NCBI GenBank assembly: GCA_002793635.1
Contig: PFEM01000010.1
Coordinates: forward strand, 14,493 to 23,879
Origin: Candidatus Shapirobacteria bacterium CG10_big_fil_rev_8_21_14_0_10_48_15
Lineage (GTDB): Bacteria; Patescibacteriota; Microgenomatia; PFEM01
Direction: 5' to 3'
DNA length: 9,387 nt
Shown: in pieces, positions 1-4,746 of the stretch
Numbering within the stretch: the stretch's first letter is position 1
How the letters are laid out: every line of letters begins with the position of its first letter
Position numbers and translations under genes: made by a program
Notes under the pieces: model-generated
The model's input: only the letters and a program-made list of their open reading frames with translations
What the model was told of the DNA's origin: nothing
Databases searched by the model: none

Positions 1-1
1 C

Positions 2-721
2 TTTCACAAATCGGAAGTGCTGGATTACATTGTCTCCAAATTTGGCCGGTTTGTGACCAACAAAATGATGCGCAATATCATCGGTCAGAGCCAGTCGGCT
101 TTTGATTTTCGCCAGGTGATGGATGAAGGCAAGATTTTGATTATTAATCTGGCCAAGGGAAAGATCGGTGAGGAAAATTCCAGCTTTTTGGGTTTGGTGC
201 TGGTGCCCAAAATTTTGATTGCGGCCATGTCCCGGGCAGATGTGCCTGAAGAGCAGCGGCGGGATTTTTATCTTTATGTGGACGAATTTCAAAACTTTGC
301 CACCCCGGATTTTGCCCAAATTCTTTCCGAAGCCAGAAAATATCATCTTAACCTGACGGTTGCTAATCAATTTATCGGTCAGGTGGATGAGGAGATCAAA
401 AATGCGGTTTTTGGCAACGTGGGCTCCCTTATTTCCTTTAACATTGGGGTGACCGACGCCAATTTCCTCCAGCATTGGTTTGCACCGACTTTCGGTGAAG
501 ACGACCTGATCAATATTGAGCGCTTCAATGTTTATATCAAAACGATTGTCAACAGCGAACCGGTGCCGCCTTTTTCCATGGATTTGGCCAAAGACATGGC
601 GGTTCAAGAGAAGCTGAAAAACCCCAAAGTGGCGGCGATGATCAAACAGCTGTCACGCCTCAAATATGGCCAGGAGCAAAGGATCGTGGAGGCCGAAATT
701 ACGCAGCGAGCTCGCTTGTAA
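2..721 (+). CDS. Type IV secretion/conjugation coupling ATPase, VirD4/TraG/TraD-like (C-terminal part)
   Basis: This is the last 239 residues of a longer protein; the frame is open to the left window edge, so the GTG at 17 is not taken as the start. The fragment has a Walker B-like strand with acidic pair (LYVDEFQNF, about residues 90-99 of the fragment), then a segment rich in SEARKY and ANQF that matches the C-terminal ATPase half of VirD4/TraG-type coupling proteins (TraM-recognition type). Such ATPases couple DNA or protein substrates to an envelope channel and act as hexamers at the inner membrane. The Walker A motif must lie upstream of the window. CPR genomes commonly carry such genes as part of reduced type IV pilus or secretion clusters, so DNA uptake or secretion is possible. 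An HerA/VirB4-like ATPase is the main alternative. The gene ends 26 nt before a tRNA gene. Confidence 0.8.
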   Translation, partial: FHKSEVLDYIVSKFGRFVTNKMMRNIIGQSQSAFDFRQVMDEGKILIINLAKGKIGEENSSFLGLVLVPKILIAAMSRADVPEEQRRDFYLYVDEFQNFATPDFAQILSEARKYHLNLTVANQFIGQVDEEIKNAVFGNVGSLISFNIGVTDANFLQHWFAPTFGEDDLINIERFNVYIKTIVNSEPVPPFSMDLAKDMAVQEKLKNPKVAAMIKQLSRLKYGQEQRIVEAEITQRARL

Positions 722-731
722 AGCCCGTTTT

Positions 732-740
732 TGTTAAAAT
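732..740 (+). promoter_or_regulatory. Extended -10 promoter for tRNA-Ile(UAU)
   Basis: TGTTAAAAT fits an extended -10 (TGn followed by TAAAAT at 735-740). Exactly 7 nt separate the hexamer from the first base of the mature tRNA at 748. No good -35 lies 16-18 nt upstream (712-717 is TCGCTT). The usual start-site distance would place transcription at about the first tRNA base. Confidence 0.55.
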
Positions 741-747
741 TAGGGCT

Positions 748-822
748 GGATCCGTAGCTCAACGGTTAGAGCGGTACTCTTATAAAGTACATACGAAGGT
801 TCGATTCCTTCCGGATCCACCA
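748..822 (+). tRNA. tRNA-Ile, anticodon UAU (reads AUA)
   Basis: A full cloverleaf of 75 nt. The acceptor GGATCCG (748-754) pairs perfectly with CGGATCC (812-818), followed by discriminator A819 and encoded CCA. The D stem GCTC/GAGC has an 8-nt loop. The anticodon stem GTACT/AGTAC (774-778, 786-790) has five Watson-Crick pairs and encloses loop CTTATAA, giving anticodon TAT at 781-783. The T stem is GAAGG/CCTTC with loop TTCGATT. A37, A38, A73 and U12-A23 agree with known bacterial isoleucine identity elements. Most bacteria read AUA with a CAU-anticodon tRNA carrying lysidine made by TilS; a genomic UAU anticodon is uncommon. The 3' end lies 4 nt from the convergent recombinase stop codon, leaving no room for a terminator. 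Confidence 0.9.
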
Positions 823-826
823 AAGT

Positions 827-1693
827 TTACAGTTCTTCTAGCTTGAGGGCCGGGGTGGCTTTATTTTTGATCAAGTCCAGGTATTTTTCGGTGGTGGAAA
901 GACGTTTGTGGCCGACCAGTTTTTGCAACAGCACCACGGAGGCTCCGTTTTCCAGCTGGTGGGTAATAAAAGTGTGGCGTAGGTCGTTGACTTTGGCGTT
1001 GCTGACTTTGGCAATTTGAAAATAGCGGTTGACCGAAGCGCGAATATTGCGCACCAAAAGCGGCTTACCAGTTTTGGTGATAAAAATATGGTTATTTTTG
1101 GTTTGGGACCGGTGGTTGAGGTAGCTTTCCAAAGCCCGTTTGGCCGCATTGTTGAGGGAAACCATTCTTTGCGAATGAGACTCAAAAGGCCTAATAATCA
1201 GGTGGGTGTCTTTGACGTCTTCCAATTCCAAACGAGCCAGTTCACTGATGCGCATGCCAGTTTGCAGCAGCAACTCGATAATGGCGGCGGCCCGTGGATC
1301 TTGGCGGGCGGCGTCACGCAGAGCGCGATACTCGGTTTCTGCTAAAATCCGCGGGGGCTTGTTGACGTATTTGGGGTGGGTGACCGCAAGCGTCGGGTTA
1401 GTTTTGATGGTTTTGGTTTCTTCCAAGAAACGGAAAAAAGTTTTGATCGAATTAAGCTTGCGGGAGACGGTTTTGGGAATATACCCAAGATCAAAAAGAT
1501 ATTTTTTGAATTCTTCGACCATGTCGACCGTGACTGAAGTGGGTTGGGTGATTTTTTTTTCCGCCAAAAATTGCACCAGCTGAGCGGTGTCTTTGCCATA
1601 TGCTAAAATAGTCGCGTGGGCTTTGCCGGTTTTTTCCAAAAAAGTAACAAACTTCTTTTGACTGCCAGCCAGCTCAAAATTTACTGGATTCAT
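827..1693 (-). CDS. XerC/XerD-like tyrosine recombinase
   Basis: This 288-residue protein has the Xer layout: an N-terminal SAM-like core-binding domain (about 8-95) and a C-terminal catalytic domain (about 115-280). Visible catalytic residues are R148 (GMRISEL), R239 (in NDLRHTF), H262 (LVGHKRLSTTEKY) and nucleophile Y271. Two expected positions differ: the first His of the usual HxLRH box is N236, and the beta-hairpin that normally carries the lysine reads IRPFESHSQRMVSL, with no lysine. The expected role is chromosome dimer resolution or another site-specific recombination. The start at 1693 (ATG) is preferred over an in-frame ATG at 1762, because the promoter lies at 1703-1731 and the extra 23 residues are not Xer-like. 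The gene is convergent with tRNA-Ile and divergent from the FtsB-like gene. No mobile-element partners are visible, so a chromosomal Xer is more likely than a phage integrase. Confidence 0.88.
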   Translation of the reverse strand: MNPVNFELAGSQKKFVTFLEKTGKAHATILAYGKDTAQLVQFLAEKKITQPTSVTVDMVEEFKKYLFDLGYIPKTVSRKLNSIKTFFRFLEETKTIKTNPTLAVTHPKYVNKPPRILAETEYRALRDAARQDPRAAAIIELLLQTGMRISELARLELEDVKDTHLIIRPFESHSQRMVSLNNAAKRALESYLNHRSQTKNNHIFITKTGKPLLVRNIRASVNRYFQIAKVSNAKVNDLRHTFITHQLENGASVVLLQKLVGHKRLSTTEKYLDLIKNKATPALKLEEL

Positions 1694-1702
1694 AATCGTC
1701 CC

Positions 1703-1731
1703 ATAATAGCAAAAAAGAGGAGGATTGTCAA
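1703..1731 (-). promoter_or_regulatory. Sigma-70 type promoter of the Xer-like gene
   Basis: On the minus strand TTGACA (1726-1731) and TATTAT (1703-1708) are separated by exactly 17 nt, close to consensus. Only 9 nt separate the -10 box from the ATG at 1693. The transcript should start about 3-4 nt before the start codon, which makes it nearly leaderless. No Shine-Dalgarno sequence fits in that space. Confidence 0.75.
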
Positions 1732-1734
1732 AAT
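1729..1734 (+). promoter_or_regulatory. Possible -10 box of the FtsB-like gene
   Basis: CAAAAT ends 7 nt before the ATG at 1742, the spacing seen at several other genes here. The -35 region (ATAGCA, 1706-1711) is poor. The GAGGAGG at 1717-1723 is 18 nt from the ATG, too far to act as its ribosome binding site. The box overlaps the -35 element of the opposite promoter. Confidence 0.4.
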
Positions 1735-1741
1735 TTAAACA

Positions 1742-2083
1742 ATGCGGCGTCGTTGGGTTCAATGGTTAATTATTTTGGTGGGTATTAGCCTGATGGTTAA
1801 TCTTTCGCGGGATATTTTGCGGTTGGTTAAAGTCCGCGATCAGGTACGCTTGGCCCAGGCAGCTTTGGATCAGGCCCGGCAAGAAAACAAGGAGTTAATG
1901 GCCCAGAAAGATTACTATACTTCGGAGGAGTTTGCCGAGGAGCAGGCACGCAACAAGCTGAATATGGCTAAGGAAGGGGAGAGTGTGGTGATTTTGCCTG
2001 ACGATCTCGGTAAGATCACAAAGCAAACGGACTCTTTCCAAAAAACGCCCATCTGGAAGCAGTGGTGGGAATTGTTTTTCTAA
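1742..2083 (+). CDS. FtsB/DivIC-like septum formation initiator protein
   Basis: This 113-residue single-pass membrane protein starts with a basic MRRR, followed by one hydrophobic segment (about residues 6-22), a coiled coil rich in Q, E, K, A and L (about 26-58), and the block EEFAEEQARNKLNMAKEGE (about 62-80) that typifies the DivIC/FtsB family. Family members join FtsL and FtsQ/DivIB in the divisome and bridge periplasmic and membrane parts of septal wall synthesis. Length fits the family. The last residues (WKQWWELFF) are aromatic and may lie on the membrane surface. The ATG start has no Shine-Dalgarno at proper distance. The gene ends 8 nt before the 3' end of the convergent tRNA-Met. 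DivIC and FtsB cannot be told apart from this sequence, so no symbol is given. Confidence 0.82.
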   Translation: MRRRWVQWLIILVGISLMVNLSRDILRLVKVRDQVRLAQAALDQARQENKELMAQKDYYTSEEFAEEQARNKLNMAKEGESVVILPDDLGKITKQTDSFQKTPIWKQWWELFF

Positions 2084-2091
2084 ACAGTTTT

Positions 2092-2166
2092 TGGTAGCGG
2101 TGACAGGATTCGAACCTGTGGCCTTTGCCTTATGAAGACACTGCTCTACCGCTGAGCTACACCGCC
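2092..2166 (-). tRNA. tRNA-Met (elongator), anticodon CAU
   Basis: A 75-nt cloverleaf on the minus strand. Acceptor GGCGGTG pairs with CACCGCT (1-72 is G-U), with discriminator A and encoded CCA. The D stem is GCTC/GAGC. The anticodon stem GTGTC/GGCAA has a G-A mismatch at 27-43 and one wobble pair, and encloses loop TTCATAA with anticodon CAT. The T stem ACAGG/CCTGT encloses TTCGAAT. The G1-U72 pair with a CGCTACCA end fits common bacterial elongator tRNA-Met. A CAU tRNA could also be tRNA-Ile2, but the window already has an isoleucine UAU tRNA. No clear promoter lies directly upstream, so it may be co-transcribed with the initiator tRNA 67 nt upstream. Confidence 0.88.
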
Positions 2167-2203
2167 TAAAAAACTTTTGACTGGCAACTAATAACTTGTA
2201 ACT

Positions 2204-2228
2204 AAACAAGCTTTCGAAGAGCTTGTTT
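2204..2228. terminator. Perfect 9-bp hairpin between the two Met tRNA genes
   Basis: AAACAAGCT (2204-2212) and AGCTTGTTT (2220-2228) are exact inverted repeats around a 7-nt loop. Read on the plus strand the stem ends in a run of five T, like an intrinsic terminator. On the minus strand it lies 5 nt after the discriminator base of the initiator tRNA but is followed by AGTTAC, a weak U tract. It may attenuate or mark 3' processing of the tRNA transcript, or stop plus-strand read-through from the FtsB-like gene. Confidence 0.4.
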
Positions 2229-2233
2229 TTGGG

Positions 2234-2511
2234 TTGCGGGGCCAGGAGTTGAACCTGGTCTGCAAGATTATGCAACTGTTGACTCCAATTACTTGGAGTG
2301 TCGGACTATATCTTCACCCCACCATTTAGTGGGGGCCCGGCGTGTAGTCTCTACGGAGTCCCCTCCGGTTTGGAGGGGTTCCCTCGGTATTGTCCTGGGC
2401 TCAAGCTTGCTTATGGCTCAGGATTTCACCGATACAGCCGAGTGCACTCGCGGCAGTTGCCCGCCGGAGGGCCCATTTTGAGCCTTACGTGCAGCCGTAC
2501 ACTACCCCGCG
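2234..2511 (-). tRNA. Initiator tRNA-fMet (CAU), interrupted by a group I intron
   Basis: The gene is split into a 5' exon at 2481-2511 and a 3' exon at 2234-2272. The joined exons give acceptor CGCGGGG with CCCCGCA, leaving the C1-A72 mismatch that marks bacterial initiator tRNAs, and discriminator A73. The D stem is GTGT/GCAC, the anticodon stem TAAGG/TCTTG, the loop CTCATAA with anticodon CAT, and the T stem CCAGG/CCTGG with loop TTCAACT. Oddities: the three consecutive G-C pairs expected at 29-31/39-41 are replaced by A-U, G-C and G-U; the 11-24 pair is U-A (pyrimidine-purine, as in elongators); and the encoded tail is CCC rather than CCA, so the final A must be added after transcription. 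The intron sits between U33 and C34. Confidence 0.87.
2273..2480 (-). ncRNA. Group I self-splicing intron (IC3-like) in tRNA-fMet
   Basis: This 208-nt ribozyme has no open frame for an endonuclease. Visible elements on the minus strand: the 5' exon GGCU pairs with guide GGCC (2470-2473), giving the required U-G pair at the 5' splice site; ATG at 2474-2476 pairs with the 3' exon CAU (P10). P2 lies at 2450-2464, and a P6-like hairpin at 2360-2378 (CCCCTCC/GGAGGGG). P7 is formed by GAGACTACACG (2341-2351) and AAGATATAGTCC (2303-2314), a hallmark group I pair that holds the guanosine site. P8 is at 2317-2334 (CCCCAC/GTGGGG). P9 at 2282-2299 is a perfect 7-bp stem with a GUAA (GNRA) loop. The intron ends in G at 2273. 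Size and order resemble the small tRNA introns of the IC3 class. P3-P5 were not drawn in full. Confidence 0.9.
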
Positions 2512-2526
2512 CGTCTTAAAAAGACG
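2512..2526 (-). other. Leader hairpin abutting the initiator tRNA
   Basis: Minus-strand CGTCTT-TTT-AAGACG is a 6-bp perfect hairpin whose last base directly precedes C1 of the tRNA at 2511. It lies inside the roughly 29-nt transcribed leader, and could stack on the acceptor stem or guide RNase P cleavage. The function is inferred only from position. Confidence 0.45.
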
Positions 2527-2546
2527 AGCTAATTTTAAACAAATTA

Positions 2547-2575
2547 ATTATAACGGCTTTTGTGTTTGCTGTCAA
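2547..2575 (-). promoter_or_regulatory. Consensus sigma-70 promoter of tRNA-fMet
   Basis: On the minus strand TTGACA (2570-2575) and TATAAT (2547-2552) both match consensus exactly with the ideal 17-nt spacer (2553-2569). Transcription should start near 2540, about 29 nt before the tRNA. This is the strongest promoter in the window, as expected for a stable-RNA gene, and may also serve tRNA-Met downstream. Confidence 0.88.
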
Positions 2576-2595
2576 TTTTATCGAACCAGCGCTTA

Positions 2596-2604
2596 TGTTA
2601 TAAT
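2596..2604 (+). promoter_or_regulatory. Extended -10 promoter of the HTH/LAGLIDADG-like gene
   Basis: TGTTATAAT is a full extended -10 (TGn plus TATAAT at 2599-2604). The -35 region is AT-rich without a good match. Transcription should begin near 2611, some 7 nt before the GTG at 2618. It is divergent from the tRNA-fMet promoter. Confidence 0.6.
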
Positions 2605-2617
2605 ATAACCTAAACTT

Positions 2618-3295
2618 GTGGCTAAATCCCAGGAAAAATTAAAAGCAAGACAATTAAGAAGGGAAGGGGAGAGTATTAAGGTAATTGCTAAAAAGCTGAA
2701 AGTTTCTTCTAGTTCAGCCAGCAATTGGTGTCGCGATATCAGGTTAAAAAAGGACCAAGTTAAAAAATTGGAAAGAAGAGCCCACGATCCAAATTATGGA
2801 AGACGTCTAAAATATACTTTAAGGCAGCAAAAGAAGAGGATCAAAAAAACCAACAGATTAAAGAAACAGGGGATTAGAGAAATAGGAGAATTATCGAAAA
2901 GAGAATTATTTTTAGTTGGAGTGGCACTTTATTGGGCCGAAGGCTATAAAAAAGATAATCAGGTAGGCTTTGGCAGCTCTGACCCGGAGATGGTTAAAAC
3001 TTTCTTCAGATGGCTTTATGAAAGCTGCGGATGCAAGCCACAGGATTTAATTTTGCGAGTAACAGTTAATATTAGTCACAGGCATCGTATCAGGGAGATT
3101 GAAAATTATTGGTCAAAAATAACCGAAGTTCCAGTAGATGAATTTCGCAAACCTTTTTATCAAAGAGTTAAGTGGAAAAAAATTTACGAAAATCCCAATG
3201 ATTATTTTGGGGTTTTGAGGATTAGAGTGCGAAAAAGTACCGACTTTTTGAGAAAAATTCACGGCTGGATTGAAGGGTTGGCGGGAGCTCAGTAG
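2618..3295 (+). CDS. HTH protein with LAGLIDADG-like C-terminal domain
   Basis: I recognise the architecture, not the function. Residues about 8-42 form a helix-turn-helix of the resolvase or transposase type (ESIKVIAKKLKVSSSSASNWC). Residues 44-90 are strongly basic and likely helical. Residues about 97-220 begin FLVGVALYWAEGYK with a following SSDPEMVKTFFRWL, a pattern seen in HTH proteins with a degenerate LAGLIDADG-type fold; the acidic residue of the motif would be E108. A DNA-binding regulator or a stand-alone homing-type nuclease are both possible. The gene is visibly richer in A/T than its neighbours and prefers AGA/AGG, AAA and ATA codons where they use CGC/CGG and AAG, suggesting transfer. 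GTG is the start; no Shine-Dalgarno is present. Its last 7 nt overlap the end of the convergent RNHCP gene. Confidence 0.72.
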   Translation: MAKSQEKLKARQLRREGESIKVIAKKLKVSSSSASNWCRDIRLKKDQVKKLERRAHDPNYGRRLKYTLRQQKKRIKKTNRLKKQGIREIGELSKRELFLVGVALYWAEGYKKDNQVGFGSSDPEMVKTFFRWLYESCGCKPQDLILRVTVNISHRHRIREIENYWSKITEVPVDEFRKPFYQRVKWKKIYENPNDYFGVLRIRVRKSTDFLRKIHGWIEGLAGAQ

Positions 3296-3609
3296 GATTG
3301 TTTGTTTATTTTCAAAAGCTTTTCGAAGCTATCCTGTGAATTAGTGCGGGTGCGGGTGATTTTGTGGCAGGATTGGCAGCGGTGAACGATGTAATACTGG
3401 TTTTTTTGGAGTTCGACGCCGATCGGCTCCATCAACCCATGGCAGGCGGCAGCCCGGTCACCGGGGACCTGTTCGTCAAGATGCTTGCTCCACAAACAGT
3501 TCGGGCAATGATTGGTATAACCCGTGCCGGTAACTTGAGTCCCGCAGACATCACAAACGAAATTTTCTTGCTTGCGGATAAAATGCTTACGCTTCGCTTT
3601 AATTTTCAA
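3289..3609 (-). CDS. RNHCP domain zinc-ribbon protein
   Basis: This 106-residue protein has three CxxC pairs: C19/C22, C35/C38 and C78/C81. The second lies in YTNHCPNCLWSKHLD (31-45), which matches the defining RNHCP signature with T in place of the first R. The pairs probably bind zinc. The biochemical role of the family is unknown; RNA or nucleic-acid binding is only a guess. The start is TTG at 3609: an in-frame TGA lies two codons upstream, and no ATG or GTG exists before the first cysteine pair. The C-terminal tail (after about residue 95) is basic. The gene converges on, and overlaps by 7 nt, the HTH/LAGLIDADG-like gene, and is divergent from trpS over a very AT-rich 126-nt spacer. Confidence 0.83.
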   Translation of the reverse strand: MKIKAKRKHFIRKQENFVCDVCGTQVTGTGYTNHCPNCLWSKHLDEQVPGDRAAACHGLMEPIGVELQKNQYYIVHRCQSCHKITRTRTNSQDSFEKLLKINKQSY

Positions 3610-3611
3610 TT

Positions 3612-3631
3612 TTCATTGAATTTTCAATGAA
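3612..3631. repeat. Perfect 9-bp inverted repeat upstream of the RNHCP gene
   Basis: TTCATTGAA and TTCAATGAA flank a 2-nt centre. The palindrome ends 3 nt before the TTG start of the RNHCP gene. It could be a dimeric repressor site or an RNA structure; the AT-rich setting makes chance possible. The rest of the 3632-3699 spacer is AT-rich with no further feature seen. Confidence 0.4.
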
Positions 3632-3699
3632 ATAATTTTTAAACAATTAAGAAATTTAAAATGGATTTAAAATTAAAAATTCAAAATTAGAAATTGTTT

Positions 3700-3729
3700 C
3701 TGGCAATAATTGTAACATTCGGTTAAAAT
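3700..3729 (+). promoter_or_regulatory. Promoter of trpS
   Basis: TAAAAT (3724-3729) is a good -10 box. CTGGCA (3700-3705) matches the -35 consensus at four of six positions, with an 18-nt spacer. The ATG at 3736 lies 6 nt after the -10 box, so the transcript probably starts at or next to the start codon. Confidence 0.55.
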
Positions 3730-3735
3730 ATGATC

Positions 3736-4719
3736 ATGAAGAAACGAGTTTTTTCCGGTTCCCGACCAACGGGGCGGCTGCATTTAGGCAACTATCTGGG
3801 CGGTCTTAAGGGTTATTTGGCCCTTCAAGAAAGGCAAGATCTGGATTGCATCTATTCAATTGTTGATCTGCATGGCATCACCACGCCTTATGACCCCAAA
3901 ACTTATCAAAAGCAAATTCGGGAAGTAGCTTTGGATTATTTATCGGTCGGGCTCGATCCCAAAAAGTGTCATTTGATGGTCCAATCTCAGGTACCCGAGC
4001 ATGTCCAGCTGGCTTATCTTTTGGCGACGATTTTTCCGGTTTCCCGAATGGAACAATTGCCCACCTATAAGGACAAAAAGAAAGAAAATCCGGATTACGT
4101 CAACGTGGGCCTATTTTATTATCCAATTTTGATGGCGGCGGACATTTTGCTTTATAAGGCAGAAGTTGTGCCAGTTGGAAAAGACCAAGTCCCGCACATT
4201 GAAGTGACGCGGGAAATTGCCAGAAAATTTAATTCCATGTTTGGGCAAGTTTTTCCTGAACCGCAAGCTTACTTAACTCCGGGCGCTTACGTGCCTTCGC
4301 TAAAAAGTGAGGGGAAAATGAGCAAGTCAGCTGAAGGCAGTTATATTTTGCTGACCGATAATCTGCAGACGATTAAAGCAAGGCTGGCTGGGGCACCAAC
4401 AGATACTGGCAGAGGAGAAAAAGTACCAGTTATGGGGGGAGTAGCAAATTTGCTTGCTTTAGTAGAACTTTTTGAGGGAAAAGAAGCAAGAAAGAAATTA
4501 GAAGGACAATATGCTGGGAACGGAATTCGATACGGTGAACTGAAAGAAAGGTTGGCGGAGGCTATTTACCAAGAGCTGCAGCCGATTCAAATAAGAAGAA
4601 AAAAATTTGAGGAAAAGCCGAAATTAGTGGCGGAGATTTTGGAAGAGGGTAAGCAGTATTGCTCCCAAATTGCTCGGCAAACTCTTGACCAAGTGCGGCG
4701 GGCAATGGGATTGGTTTAG
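3736..4719 (+). CDS. trpS: Tryptophanyl-tRNA synthetase (class I)
   Basis: TrpRS activates tryptophan with ATP and charges tRNA-Trp in the cytoplasm. The 327-residue protein has the usual bacterial length (about 325-340). It carries the N-terminal SGSRPTGRLHLGNYLGG block with a HIGH-type motif HLGN at 16-19, the Trp-pocket region with VGKDQVPHIEV, and a perfect KMSKS at 194-198, then the helical C-terminal anticodon-binding part. The common SGIQPTG is SGSRPTG here. An ATG lies at 3730 and another at 3736; the second is preferred since family members begin MKKR or similar and since the -10 box would place the transcript start at about 3736. The 3' third (about 4375-4625) shifts to A-rich codons. 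ftsH follows after 27 nt, with its own promoter in the tail of trpS. Confidence 0.96.
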   Translation: MKKRVFSGSRPTGRLHLGNYLGGLKGYLALQERQDLDCIYSIVDLHGITTPYDPKTYQKQIREVALDYLSVGLDPKKCHLMVQSQVPEHVQLAYLLATIFPVSRMEQLPTYKDKKKENPDYVNVGLFYYPILMAADILLYKAEVVPVGKDQVPHIEVTREIARKFNSMFGQVFPEPQAYLTPGAYVPSLKSEGKMSKSAEGSYILLTDNLQTIKARLAGAPTDTGRGEKVPVMGGVANLLALVELFEGKEARKKLEGQYAGNGIRYGELKERLAEAIYQELQPIQIRRKKFEEKPKLVAEILEEGKQYCSQIARQTLDQVRRAMGLV

Positions 4720-4739
4720 GTTCAGAAATATGATAAGAT
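4711..4739 (+). promoter_or_regulatory. Promoter of ftsH
   Basis: TTGGTT (4711-4716) and TAAGAT (4734-4739) are 17 nt apart, and the ATG at 4747 begins 7 nt after the -10 box. The predicted start of transcription coincides with the start codon. There is no Shine-Dalgarno. The -35 element lies within the last codons of trpS. Confidence 0.55.
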
Positions 4740-4746
4740 CAGCTTC

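Noticed and set aside
722..747. AGCCC...GGGCT inverted repeat between the secretion ATPase and tRNA-Ile
   Set aside because: Only 5 bp with a 16-nt loop and no T run after it; it overlaps the promoter and is unlikely to be a terminator.
748..1693. tRNA plus adjacent tyrosine recombinase as an integrated element
   Set aside because: The recombinase is Xer-like, its gene points toward the tRNA, and I saw no repeat of the tRNA 3' end (805-822) elsewhere in the window and no phage or plasmid genes.
827..1762. Longer recombinase start at 1762
   Set aside because: It would place the start upstream of the good promoter at 1703-1731 and add 23 residues unlike Xer proteins.
2167..2203. Separate promoter for elongator tRNA-Met
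   Set aside because: No convincing -35/-10 pair on the minus strand; co-transcription with tRNA-fMet is simpler.
2293..2608. Overlapping plus-strand open frames of 62-73 codons
   Set aside because: They run antisense through the group I intron and tRNA exon; their content is explained by RNA structure and none resembles a known protein or has a start signal.
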